Source: Bradyrhizobium sp. CCGUVB4N
GTDB lineage: Bacteria; Pseudomonadota; Alphaproteobacteria; Rhizobiales; Xanthobacteraceae
DNA length: 64,000 nucleotides
NCBI RefSeq assembly: GCF_024199945.1
Contig: NZ_JANADP010000001.1
Location: forward strand, 4,712,001 to 4,776,000
Direction of reading: 5' to 3'
Each line of letters opens with the position of its first letter. Positions within the stretch are counted from its first letter, which is position 1. The notes under the pieces are model-generated. The model had not been told where the DNA came from. It made no database searches and was given only the letters and a program-made list of their open reading frames with translations. Position numbers and translations under genes: made by a program. Shown one piece after another: positions 16,902-24,886 of this stretch.

Positions 16902-17777
16902 TCAAGTCTTTCCGAACGCGACCGTCGCCTTGTCGTAGGTGCCTTCGCCCATCGTGCCGGCTTCGAAGAAGCCGTGCTTCTCAATCCAGTCGAACGACTG
17001 CTCGTAGATTTCGCGCGAATAGGGCTCGAACACGATCCGCTCGCCGGGCCCCCAGCGCCTGGTGTCCATGGCCGCGTGGAAACGATCCGGAAATTCGTTC
17101 TTGTAGTAGCGTGTGAAGAGCTCCGGACGCAGGTCGATGTCGCGCTGCGCCTTCTTCAGCGCGCGGAAGTAGCGCTTGATGTCCTCGGGCGCCGGATCGC
17201 CGTTGATCATCGACGCGATCATGAACGTGGTGTCGATGATCTTGCGATAGCCGAGCTGCTCGGCGAAATAGTAGGGGCCGTTGAACAGCGAGGCCGCCTC
17301 GCTCTTGCCTTCGAACAACAGCTCCATCCGGCGAAACAGCATGCCGTCCTCGAAGGTGAGGTTGATCTGGCCCGGCGCCAGATACGGCTCGAGCGCCTGG
17401 ATCGTCGAATAATGACTGCCTGACTGGAAGCCGACCGAGATCGGCACGCCTGCGAGGTCCGCAGGGGTGCGGATTTTGGAGTCGGCCGGAACGAAGATGC
17501 CCGAAGGCGCGACCGAGTAGACGTCGGCGTAGAGCTTGGCGTGGCCGTTCGATGCGGCGACGTTGACGGTCCAGTGGCAGGCGCAGCTGACGTCGGCCTT
17601 GCGACCCTTCTCGATGCTCTGGAAGGCGCCTTCATTGACCTTGTTGTGGTGCTGGCCTTCGGTCGAGCGGATCAACTCGCGAAATTCGTAGTCGAGCCCT
17701 TCGTCGCGGAAGTAGCCCTTCTCCTCGGCCACCCATTCCTGCAGGCGAAAGTGAGACTCGATCACGAATTTGGTCAT
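16902..17777 (-). CDS. NMT1/THI5-like substrate-binding-fold protein without signal peptide
   Basis: The 291-residue product has the periplasmic-binding-protein type II fold of nitrate/sulfonate/riboflavin binding proteins: VIESHFRLQEWVAEEKGYFRDEGLDYEFRELI, then ADVSCACHWTVNVAAS, KIRTPADLAGVPISVGFQSGSHYSTIQALE and GPYYFAEQLGYRKII. It begins directly with the first strand, and I see no Sec, Tat or lipoprotein signal. It may therefore act in the cytosol, either as a ligand-binding protein or as an enzyme of the binding-protein-derived decarboxylase type. No permease or ATPase gene adjoins it. It is divergent from the LysR gene, 79 bases away, which probably controls it. Confidence 0.7.
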   Translation of the reverse strand: MTKFVIESHFRLQEWVAEEKGYFRDEGLDYEFRELIRSTEGQHHNKVNEGAFQSIEKGRKADVSCACHWTVNVAASNGHAKLYADVYSVAPSGIFVPADSKIRTPADLAGVPISVGFQSGSHYSTIQALEPYLAPGQINLTFEDGMLFRRMELLFEGKSEAASLFNGPYYFAEQLGYRKIIDTTFMIASMINGDPAPEDIKRYFRALKKAQRDIDLRPELFTRYYKNEFPDRFHAAMDTRRWGPGERIVFEPYSREIYEQSFDWIEKHGFFEAGTMGEGTYDKATVAFGKT

Positions 17778-17856
17778 GGCGTCCTCCGTATCCGCGTGGC
17801 CGTTCGATTGACTGCAGGATAGCAAAGGGCGAAGCTCAATCCATAGCCAAACGGGA

Positions 17857-18792
17857 ATGTTTCTCATGTCAAAAATGGAATCTTCCGGGATCGATTTTCG
17901 CGATCTGCGCGTGCTGGACGCGCTGATCCGCGAGGGCAGCATCACGCGTGCCGCGGTGAGCCTCGAGACCACGCAGCCGGCGATCAGCAAGCTCTTGGCG
18001 CGCTTGCGGTTGAGCTTCGACGATCCCCTGTTCGTGCGGCGTGGCAGCGGCGTGCAGCCGACGGCACGCGCCGTCGAGATGGCGGCGCAAATCCGCGCCT
18101 TGCTCGAGATGGCCGACCGGCTATGGCAGGAGCGGCTGCCGTTCGATCCCCGGAAATCCGAGAAGACCTTCAGCCTGCTGCTGACCGATGTCGGCATGGT
18201 GCGGTTCCTGCCGCCTTTGGTCGCGCGCCTTGCCGAACTCGCACCGCGGGTTCAGCTGCGCGCAATCCCGCTCGACTCCCGGCACTTCGCCGTCAAGCTC
18301 GAGTCGGGCGAGGCGGACCTTGCGCTCGGCGCCTTGCCGCGCGCGGCGGGGCATCTCCGCTCCCAGCGGCTCTATTCGGACGGCTACGCCGGCGTCGTGA
18401 GGCGAGGCCATCCAAGGCCGGCTGCGGCGCGCACGCGTCGGGGATTTCTCGACGAGAAGCATATCCTGATCACCGCGTCAGAGACCGGCCATGCGGCTCA
18501 TCTCGAAACGCAGCGCGTGCTGACACGTGCGATCGCGCGCTCCAATATCCTGTTGCAGGTGCCGAGCTTCATCGCGGGCGCGATCGTGGCCTCGCAAACC
18601 GATGGGGTTGCGACCTTGCCCGCCAATCTCGCGGCCATCGTCGCCGAGCCACTCGGGATGACCGTGTTCAGGACGCCGGTGGCATTGCCGCGGATCGAGA
18701 TCGCGCAATATTGGCACGAGCGCTACCATCGCGATCCCGCCCACCGCTGGCTGCGGTCGATCACGCTCGACCTGTTCGGCAATCGCGCCTAG
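17857..18792 (+). CDS. LysR-family transcriptional regulator
   Basis: The 311-residue product has the N-terminal winged helix-turn-helix (FRDLRVLDALIREGSITRAAVSLETTQPAISKLLARLRLSFDDPLFVRRGSGVQPTARA, about residues 14-72) and a LysR substrate-binding domain from about residue 95 (FSLLLTDVGMVRFLPPLVARLAELAPRVQLRAIPL). The C-terminal LRSITLDLFGNRA resembles NodD/PnbR-type regulators of aromatic catabolism. Starts at ATG 17857, 17866 or 17875 are all possible. Divergent orientation suggests it regulates the binding-fold protein at 16902-17777. No clear T-N11-A operator stands out in the short gap. Confidence 0.88.
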   Translation: MFLMSKMESSGIDFRDLRVLDALIREGSITRAAVSLETTQPAISKLLARLRLSFDDPLFVRRGSGVQPTARAVEMAAQIRALLEMADRLWQERLPFDPRKSEKTFSLLLTDVGMVRFLPPLVARLAELAPRVQLRAIPLDSRHFAVKLESGEADLALGALPRAAGHLRSQRLYSDGYAGVVRRGHPRPAAARTRRGFLDEKHILITASETGHAAHLETQRVLTRAIARSNILLQVPSFIAGAIVASQTDGVATLPANLAAIVAEPLGMTVFRTPVALPRIEIAQYWHERYHRDPAHRWLRSITLDLFGNRA

Positions 18793-18811
18793 CTGGCGAG
18801 GGCGAGCCGCC

Positions 18812-19477
18812 TCACGCGATCTTCAGCGTGGGCTCGCTGCCTTCCGTCTCCGCAAAGCCCGCCTGCAACACTTCTTCCCGCTTGTGCCGTAGATGCGCGC
18901 GCAAGATATGGGAGAGCCCGGCGCCGTCGCGGCGCTGGAGCGCGTTCAGGATGGCTTCGTGCTCGCTGACGGCGAACGCCCAGCGTTGCGGCGTCATCGG
19001 CGTCACATAGCGTGCGCGGCGGATGCGTGCGGTGACGGATGCGTAGAGCCCGGTCAGCACGGGATTGCCGGCCGCATTGACGATCCCCTCGTGGATGGCG
19101 CGGTTACCGCGGTAATACTGGATCAGATCGCCTTCGCGATAATGCTGCACCATCGCTGCGTGCGCAGCCGCGATCTCCGCGATCTCGCGATCGCTGATGC
19201 GTTCGCAGGCAAGCTCGCCGGCCAATGCTTCGAGGCCCTGGCAGACCTCGAAGAGGTCGCGCATGTCCTTGTCGGTCAGTTTTGCCGCGCGCGAGCCGCG
19301 ATGGGGCAGGAGCTGCACGAGGCCCTCGGCAGCGAGCACCTTGAGCGCCTCGCGCAACGGCGTGCGCGAGATGTCGAGCCGCTCGCACAGTTCGCGCTCG
19401 GGAATTCGCGCGCCCGGCGGGATCTCGCCGTCGAGCAGAATGTCGCGGATACGGCCGACGACCTCCTCATGCAGCAT
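18812..19477 (-). CDS. GntR-family regulator (FadR/FCD subfamily)
   Basis: The 221-residue product has an N-terminal winged helix (VVGRIRDILLDGEIPPGARIPERELCERLDISRTPLREALKVLAAEGLVQLLPHRGSRAAKL) and a C-terminal FCD ligand domain whose metal/ligand residues appear in GNRAIHEGIVNAAGN (His) and VSEHEAILNALQRRD (His). FCD regulators respond to small carboxylates. The start at ATG 19477 fits the family N-terminus better than an upstream ATG. It faces the enoyl-CoA hydratase, CoA-transferase and Tct operon. Two matching half-palindromes in the shared promoter are the likely binding sites. Probably a repressor relieved by the transported acid or its CoA ester. Confidence 0.9.
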   Translation of the reverse strand: MLHEEVVGRIRDILLDGEIPPGARIPERELCERLDISRTPLREALKVLAAEGLVQLLPHRGSRAAKLTDKDMRDLFEVCQGLEALAGELACERISDREIAEIAAAHAAMVQHYREGDLIQYYRGNRAIHEGIVNAAGNPVLTGLYASVTARIRRARYVTPMTPQRWAFAVSEHEAILNALQRRDGAGLSHILRAHLRHKREEVLQAGFAETEGSEPTLKIA

Positions 19478-19491
19478 GGAATAATCCCCAA

Positions 19492-19565
19492 TTTGAATGC
19501 AAAAATGAGCCAGTAGACCAAAGTCTGGCAATTATATCTTGAAATTCTCAAGTTTTGCATTCAAA
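19492..19565. promoter_or_regulatory. Paired TTTGAATGCAAAA / TTTTGCATTCAAA operators in the divergent promoter
   Basis: TTTGAATGCAAAA at 19492-19504 and its exact complement at 19553-19565 flank the divergent promoter region. Each copy contains TTGAATGCAA, a quasi-palindrome of the kind bound by FadR/FCD GntR dimers. A smaller dyad, CTTGA-N5-TCAAG, lies at 19539-19553. The two sites are 61 bases apart, close to six helical turns, which would permit looping. The likely ligand is the adjacent GntR protein. Confidence 0.65.
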
Positions 19566-19593
19566 AATACAAAAAACAGCAGGGATCGAGGAA

Positions 19594-20388
19594 ATGGACC
19601 AGGCCGTAGCGGCGGACGACCTCGTTTTTGAATGCAACGACGGCATCGGGCGGATCACCTTCAACCGCCCGCAGGCGCGCAACGCCTTCACCTTCGCCAT
19701 GTACGAGCGGCTCGCCGCCATTTGCGAGCAGGCCAACGACGATCGCTCCATCAAGGTGCTGGTGCTGCGCGGGGCCGGCGACAAGGCCTTCGCCTCGGGC
19801 ACCGACATCAACCAGTTCCGCGAATTCAAGACGCCACAGGACTCCATCGACTACGAGAACCGGATCGACCGGGTGCTGACCACGCTCGAGCAATGCCGGG
19901 TGCCGACGATCGCGGCGATCAACGGTTTCTGCACCGGCGGCGGGGCGGGCATCGCCGCGGCGTGCGATCTGCGCATCGGCACACGCAGCACGAAAATCGG
20001 CTTTCCGATCGCCCGCACGCTCGGCAATTGCCTGTCGATGTCCAATGTCAGCCGTCTCACGGCCCTGATCGGGGCTGCGCGGGTCAAGGATTTGATCTTC
20101 ACCGCGCGCCTTGTCGATGCGGCGGAGGCAGCCCAGGTCGGGCTGCTCGGCGAGGTCGTCGAGGATCTTCCGGCGCTCGACAGGCGTGCCGACGAGCTCG
20201 CGCGCCTCGTCGCCAGCCACGCGCCGTTGACGCTCAACGCGACCAAGCAGGCGGTGGCCCGCCTGCAAAAGCGGCTAACGCGGGACGAGGGCGAAGACCT
20301 CATCCTGATGTGCTACACGAGCCAGGATTTTCGCGAAGGGCTCGATGCTTTCCTCAACAAGCGCGCCCCGCAGTGGTGCGGTCAATAG
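19594..20388 (+). CDS. Enoyl-CoA hydratase/isomerase family protein
   Basis: A 264-residue crotonase-fold enzyme. The substrate-binding and oxyanion-hole segments are visible: FNRPQARNAFTFAMYERL, the first oxyanion loop in GAGDKAFASGTDINQFREF, and the second in AINGFCTGGGAGIAAACDLRIGTRSTKIGFPIARTLGN. Catalytic acidic residues equivalent to the two hydratase Glu are not obvious, so isomerase, hydrolase or lyase activity is possible. The ATG at 19594 follows a GAGGAA ribosome site, while an upstream ATG at 19555 overlaps the operator and is less likely. It leads the operon with CoA-transferase, Tct transporter and PdxA-like genes, so it probably processes the CoA ester of the imported acid. Confidence 0.87.
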   Translation: MDQAVAADDLVFECNDGIGRITFNRPQARNAFTFAMYERLAAICEQANDDRSIKVLVLRGAGDKAFASGTDINQFREFKTPQDSIDYENRIDRVLTTLEQCRVPTIAAINGFCTGGGAGIAAACDLRIGTRSTKIGFPIARTLGNCLSMSNVSRLTALIGAARVKDLIFTARLVDAAEAAQVGLLGEVVEDLPALDRRADELARLVASHAPLTLNATKQAVARLQKRLTRDEGEDLILMCYTSQDFREGLDAFLNKRAPQWCGQ

Positions 20389-20397
20389 GACGTCCCG

Positions 20398-21657
20398 ATG
20401 CCAAGCGATCGATCGCAATCCACCTCACGTCGTTCCGGCCCGCTCGCGGGCCTCAAGGTCGTCGATCTCACCCATGTCATGGCGGGGCCGACCTGCACCC
20501 TGATGCTCGCCGACATGGGCGCCGACGTCATCAAGATCGAGAAATGGCCGAACGGCGACGATACCCGTCATTCGGTGCCGCCCAGGATCGGCGACGAGGC
20601 CGCCTCGTTCCTCATGATGAACCGCAACAAGCGCGGCATCGTGCTGGATCTGAAGACCGACGGCGGCAAGGAGGTGCTGCGGCGGCTGATCGCCGACGCC
20701 GACGTGCTGGTCGAGAATTTTGCGCCGGGCGCGATGGAGCGCCTTGGGTTTGGCTATGAAGAGCTGCACGAAAAATTCCCTGCGCTGATCTATTGCTCGC
20801 TGTCGGGCTTTGGTCGCACCGGTCCCTACAAGCACCGTCGCGGCTTTGACCTGGTCGCGCAGGCCATGAGCGGCATCATGAGCTTCACTGGCGAACGCCC
20901 CGATGGCCCGCCGGTGAAATGTGGCCCGCCGCTATCCGACATCACCGCCGGTCTGCTCGCGAGCATGGGGATCCTCGCTGCCTACACTCACCGTCTCAAG
21001 ACCGGCGAGGGGCAGTGGGTCGAGACCTCGCTCTACGAAGCGGCGCTGGTGCAGACCTATTGGCAGTCGACGATCGCGCTCGCCGCCGGCACCGCGCCGC
21101 GCGCGATGGGGTCGGCCCATCCGCTGAACGCGCCTTACCAGGCGTTCGAAGCCTCCGATGGCTGGCTGGTTGTCGGCGGGGCCAACAAGAAGCACTGGCT
21201 GTTGATGCTGGAAGCGCTCGGCGCGAGCGAATTGGCCTCCGATCCGCGCTTCGTCAACGGCGCCGACCGCATGGCGAATTTGAAGGAGCTCGAAGCCGTC
21301 CTGAGCGAACGCTTCCGCACGCAGTCGCGGGCGCATTGGCTCGCGGCGCTGGACGAGAAGGGCGTGCCCTGCGGCCCCGTGCACGACATGCTGGAGGCGC
21401 TCGGCGATCCGCAGACGCTGGCGCGCGAGATGGTCGTCGAGGTCGAGCATTCCACGCTCGGCCCGGTCAAGACGATCGGGTTGCCGGTCAAGTTCTCGGA
21501 AACGCCGGGCAAGGTTGTGTCCGGCGCGCCCATCTATGGCGAACATACGCGCGAGGTGCTCGCCGAGCACGGGTTCGATCAAAAGCAAATCGAAGCGCTC
21601 GAACAAGAAGGCGCAATCGTTTCGGCTTCAGGGGAGAGCAGGGAGCGCGTCGCCTGA
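20398..21657 (+). CDS. Class III CoA-transferase (CaiB/BaiF family)
   Basis: A 419-residue formyl-CoA-transferase-type enzyme that moves CoA between carboxylic acids. It has LAGLKVVDLTHVMAGPTCTLMLADMGADVIKIEKWPNGDDTR (the active-site Asp of this family lies further on), NRNKRGIVLDLKTDGGKEVLRRLIADADVLVENFAPGAMERLGFGYEEL, SGFGRTGPYKHRRGFDLVAQAMSG and DITAGLLASMGILAAYTHRLKTGEGQWVETSLYEAAL. It starts 10 bases after the hydratase stop. In this operon it probably activates the imported carboxylate to its CoA thioester before the crotonase-fold enzyme acts. Confidence 0.92.
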   Translation: MPSDRSQSTSRRSGPLAGLKVVDLTHVMAGPTCTLMLADMGADVIKIEKWPNGDDTRHSVPPRIGDEAASFLMMNRNKRGIVLDLKTDGGKEVLRRLIADADVLVENFAPGAMERLGFGYEELHEKFPALIYCSLSGFGRTGPYKHRRGFDLVAQAMSGIMSFTGERPDGPPVKCGPPLSDITAGLLASMGILAAYTHRLKTGEGQWVETSLYEAALVQTYWQSTIALAAGTAPRAMGSAHPLNAPYQAFEASDGWLVVGGANKKHWLLMLEALGASELASDPRFVNGADRMANLKELEAVLSERFRTQSRAHWLAALDEKGVPCGPVHDMLEALGDPQTLAREMVVEVEHSTLGPVKTIGLPVKFSETPGKVVSGAPIYGEHTREVLAEHGFDQKQIEALEQEGAIVSASGESRERVA

Positions 21658-21712
21658 GCGGACGTCGAGACGGCTGATCAAACAAAACAGAAAAAATCAG
21701 TTGGAGGAAATC

Positions 21713-22705
21713 ATGCGTGGGACGTCTCTCTTCATGTTGTCCGTCAGTGCAGCCGTGTTCGCAGGCATTGCGCCGGCGTTTGCTGCCTGGCAGCCGCAGA
21801 AGCCGATCGAGTTCGTGGCGACCGCAGGTCCTGGCGGCGGCACCGACAACATCGCCCGTGCGGTGCAGAACATCATCACCAAGTACAAGCTGACGGACCA
21901 GCCGATCGTCGTCGTCAACAAGGCCGGCGGCAGCGGCGCCGAAGGCTATGTCTACGGCAAGGCTTCTGCCGGCGATCCCTACAAGGTGATCTTCGGGACC
22001 TCGAACGCCTGGCAGCAGCCGCTCGTCTCCAAGGTCGCCTTCAACTACACCGACCTCACCCCGATCGCGGCGATGGCGCAGGACGAATTCCTGCTCTGGG
22101 TCAAGCAGGACGCGCCCTACAAGACGGCTGGCGATTACCTGAAGGCTGCGGCAACCGGCGACTTCAAGATGGGCGGTGCGCAGTCCAAGGACACCGACGA
22201 GGTCCTGACCCGCATGATCGAGAAGGCCGGCCATGTGAAGCTGACCTACATCCCCTTCAAGAGCGGTGCCGAAACCGCCGTGCAGCTTGCCGGCGGACAT
22301 CTGGATTCCCACGTCAACAATCCCAGCGAAAGCATTGGGCAGTGGCGCGGTGGCACGCAGCGCCCGCTGTGTGTCTTCAGTCCGAAGCGGCTGCCGCAAG
22401 GCGCCAAGGTCACGGCCACCGAAGGCTGGGGCGACGTGCCGACCTGTGCCGAACAGGGTCTCGACATCAAGCAATATGAGCAGCCGCGGACGGTCTGGTT
22501 GCCCGGCAAGGTCACGCCGGAGCAGGCCGCCTATTATGTCGATCTCATGAAAAAGGTGCAGGCGACGCCGGAGTGGAAGGACTACATCGACAAGAGCTCG
22601 CAGATCGACACGTTCCTCACCGGGGCGGACTTCGACAAATTCATCAAGGAGGATCTCGAGCACCTCAGGCAGGTTGCAAGCGAGCAGGGCTGGCTGGTCA
22701 AGTGA
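21713..22705 (+). CDS. tctC: Tripartite tricarboxylate transporter substrate-binding protein
   Basis: The 330-residue TctC/Bug-family protein has a Sec signal peptide (MRGTSLFMLSVSAAVFAGIAPAFA) followed by AWQPQKPIEFVATAGPGGGTDNIARAVQ, a typical Bug N-terminus with its ligand loop. Later come the PIVVVNKAGGSGAEGYVYGKA and FKSGAETAVQLAGGHLDSHVNNPSE segments. Bug proteins bind diverse carboxylates in the periplasm and deliver them to TctAB. A strong GGAGGAAATC ribosome site precedes the ATG at 21713. The ligand is unknown; it should match the substrate of the adjacent CoA-transferase. Confidence 0.92.
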   Translation: MRGTSLFMLSVSAAVFAGIAPAFAAWQPQKPIEFVATAGPGGGTDNIARAVQNIITKYKLTDQPIVVVNKAGGSGAEGYVYGKASAGDPYKVIFGTSNAWQQPLVSKVAFNYTDLTPIAAMAQDEFLLWVKQDAPYKTAGDYLKAAATGDFKMGGAQSKDTDEVLTRMIEKAGHVKLTYIPFKSGAETAVQLAGGHLDSHVNNPSESIGQWRGGTQRPLCVFSPKRLPQGAKVTATEGWGDVPTCAEQGLDIKQYEQPRTVWLPGKVTPEQAAYYVDLMKKVQATPEWKDYIDKSSQIDTFLTGADFDKFIKEDLEHLRQVASEQGWLVK

Positions 22706-22758
22706 GGCGGGGCTGTTGCATCAGCTTTGATGGAAGCAGGGCTTACCCACCAGCTCCG

Positions 22759-22788
22759 CTGTCGTCCCTGCGAACGCAGGGACGACAG
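22759..22788. repeat. Perfect hairpin repeat between tctC and tctB
   Basis: CTGTCGTCCCTGCG and its exact complement CGCAGGGACGACAG enclose a two-base AA loop. The CGTCCCTGCGAACGCAGGGACG core is a frequent Bradyrhizobium intergenic palindrome. Placed between a binding-protein gene and its membrane partners, it may protect the upstream message and lower downstream expression, as seen for other binding-protein operons. Confidence 0.7.
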
Positions 22789-22853
22789 CGAATGCTGGGC
22801 AAAGACGTGGGCGTCTTAGCCGGCCGCTGTCCGATGCCACAAGGGAGCCTTCG

Positions 22854-23336
22854 ATGATCTCGCGCCGCGCCCTCGAACTCGCGACCGCGATCCTCACCGG
22901 CAGTTTTGGCGTTGCGGTGGTGGTCCAGAGTCTGGACAACGGTATCGGCTGGTCGAGCGCGGGCGTGGATTCCGGCACGTTCCCGTTTCTGACCGGCATC
23001 ATCATCGTCGCCGGCAGCCTCTACAATCTGGCGCGCGGCGTCGTGCCGGCCGCGACGCTTGCCAGCGTTCCCATCGCGATCACGTCCGTTGAGCTGCGGC
23101 GGCTGGCGGGACTGTTCGTGCCGGCCGCGATCTTCGTTGCCGCCATCCCGCTGCTCGGGATGTATCTGGCGTCGGCGGCTTACGTGTTCGCGGTGCTCGC
23201 GATCCCTCGGCACCAATCCGTGGTGCGTTCGGCGGTGACGGCGGCGGCAACGGCGCTCGCGCTCTACGTCGTGTTTGAGCGCATGTTTCAGGTGAGCCTG
23301 CCGCACGGCGCGGTCGCCGCTGTTCTTGGGTTCTAG
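22854..23336 (+). CDS. tctB: Tripartite tricarboxylate transporter small membrane subunit
   Basis: A 160-residue four-helix membrane protein of the TctB family. Hydrophobic segments are at about residues 8-25, 42-62 (PFLTGIIIVAGSLYNLARGV), 85-118 (GLFVPAAIFVAAIPLLGMYLASAAYVFAVLAI) and 128-150. TctB associates with TctA to form the membrane part of secondary, ion-driven carboxylate importers. An AGGGAG ribosome site precedes the ATG. It sits between tctC and tctA, 11 bases before the latter. Confidence 0.88.
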   Translation: MISRRALELATAILTGSFGVAVVVQSLDNGIGWSSAGVDSGTFPFLTGIIIVAGSLYNLARGVVPAATLASVPIAITSVELRRLAGLFVPAAIFVAAIPLLGMYLASAAYVFAVLAIPRHQSVVRSAVTAAATALALYVVFERMFQVSLPHGAVAAVLGF

Positions 23337-23347
23337 GGGAGCACCCG

Positions 23348-24886
23348 ATGGATAATCTCCAGGAACTCCTTCACGGCTTCACCATCGCGGTCACCGTGCC
23401 GCATCTGGCCCTGATGGCCGTGGGCGTGCTGCTCGGCATCCTCGTCGGCGTGCTGCCGGGGCTGGGTGCGCCGAACGGTGTGTCGCTGCTGCTGCCGTTG
23501 ACCTTCGGCATGCAGCCGGTGTCGGCGATCATCCTGCTTTCCAGCATGTATTGGGGCGCGCTGTTCGGGGGATCGGTGACCTCGATCCTGTTCAACATCC
23601 CGGGCGAGCCGTCCTCGGTCGCGACGACCTTCGACGGCTATCCGATGGCGCGGGACGGCCGGCCGACCACGGCGCTGGCCACCGCCTTCGGCTCGGCGGC
23701 GTTCGGTGCGCTGATTGGCGTCATCCTGATCACCTTCCTGGCGTCCTGGGTGGCGCAGGTCGCGCTTGCCTTCGGTCCGCCGGAATATTTCGCGGTCTAT
23801 TTCCTGGCTTTCGCAAGCTTCGTCGGCATGGGCGGCGCGGCGCCGATCAAGACCGTGGTGGCGCTCGCCATCGGCTTTGCCATCGCCGCCATCGGCATCG
23901 ACACGGTTTCCGGCAGCGTTCGCCTCACCATGGGCGTGGACGAGCTGGTCAAGGGCGTCAACTTCGTCGTCGCTGTGATGGGTCTGTTCGGCATCGGCGA
24001 GCTGCTGGTCGCGGTCGAGGAGGAATTTCACGCGCGCGCCGTCTCCTCGAAGATCGACTGGCGCGAGGTGTTTCGCGCCGTCAGCCGCCTGCCACAGCAC
24101 GGCGTTGCGCTGCTGCGGAGCGCCGCGATCGGCTGCTGGATGGGGATCACGCCGGGTGGTCCGACCGCGGCATCCTTCATGAGCTACGGCATCGCCCGCC
24201 GCTTCTCGCGCCGCGGCCGCTATTTCGGCACCGGTGAGGTCGAAGGCATCATCTCGCCGGAGACCGCCGATCATGCCGCCGGCACCAGCGCGTTGCTGCC
24301 GATGCTTTCGCTCGGCATTCCCGGCTCGGCGACCGCGGCCGTGATGATGGGCGGACTGATGATCTGGGGCCTCAATCCCGGACCGATGCTGTTCGTCGAC
24401 CAGAAGGATTTTGTGTGGGGCCTGATCGCCTCGATGTATGTCGGCAACATCGTCGCGGTCGCGCTGGTGCTGCTGACCGTGCCGGTGTTTGCCGCGTTGA
24501 TGCGAATTCCCTTCGTGATCATCGCGCCGCTGATCGTGATCATCTGCGTCGTCGGCGCCTATTCGGTGTCGAACTCCTATCTCGACGTCGTCATGATGCT
24601 CGGCTTCGGCGTGGTCGGCTATCTCTTCAAGAAACTGTTCTATCCACTGGCACCGCTGGTGCTCGCCATCGTCATCGGCGACAAGGCGGAGGATGCGTTC
24701 CGGCAGTCGATGCTGATGTCCAAGGGATCCCTCGGCATCTTCTTTGCCAACAAGCTGGTGACCTGCCTGGTCATGGGCGGCATCGCGCTGCTGCTGCTTC
24801 CGCTGGTGCTGCAGCTGGTGCGGCCCTTCCGCAAGCCCAATTCGTCCACTGCCGAGACGCGCGCCCAAGAAAAGGTGATCATATGA
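23348..24886 (+). CDS. tctA: Tripartite tricarboxylate transporter large permease
   Basis: A 512-residue TctA permease with about twelve membrane helices. Family signatures include GILVGVLPGLGAPNGVSLLLPLTF near the N-terminus, the SMYWGALFGGSVTSILFNIPGEPSSVATTFDGYPMARDGR block, and the repeat-related STALLPMLSLGIPGSATAAVMMGGLMIWGLNPGPML, in which LGIPGS is the second conserved substrate/ion motif. It forms the translocation path for the carboxylate delivered by TctC. Its stop overlaps the PdxA-like start by four bases (ATGA), giving translational coupling. Confidence 0.94.
   Translation: MDNLQELLHGFTIAVTVPHLALMAVGVLLGILVGVLPGLGAPNGVSLLLPLTFGMQPVSAIILLSSMYWGALFGGSVTSILFNIPGEPSSVATTFDGYPMARDGRPTTALATAFGSAAFGALIGVILITFLASWVAQVALAFGPPEYFAVYFLAFASFVGMGGAAPIKTVVALAIGFAIAAIGIDTVSGSVRLTMGVDELVKGVNFVVAVMGLFGIGELLVAVEEEFHARAVSSKIDWREVFRAVSRLPQHGVALLRSAAIGCWMGITPGGPTAASFMSYGIARRFSRRGRYFGTGEVEGIISPETADHAAGTSALLPMLSLGIPGSATAAVMMGGLMIWGLNPGPMLFVDQKDFVWGLIASMYVGNIVAVALVLLTVPVFAALMRIPFVIIAPLIVIICVVGAYSVSNSYLDVVMMLGFGVVGYLFKKLFYPLAPLVLAIVIGDKAEDAFRQSMLMSKGSLGIFFANKLVTCLVMGGIALLLLPLVLQLVRPFRKPNSSTAETRAQEKVII

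Noticed and set aside
16902..18197. Longer N-terminal extension of the binding-fold protein
   Set aside because: The extension would overlap the LysR gene and is Ser/Arg-rich. The conserved fold begins at the ATG at 17777.
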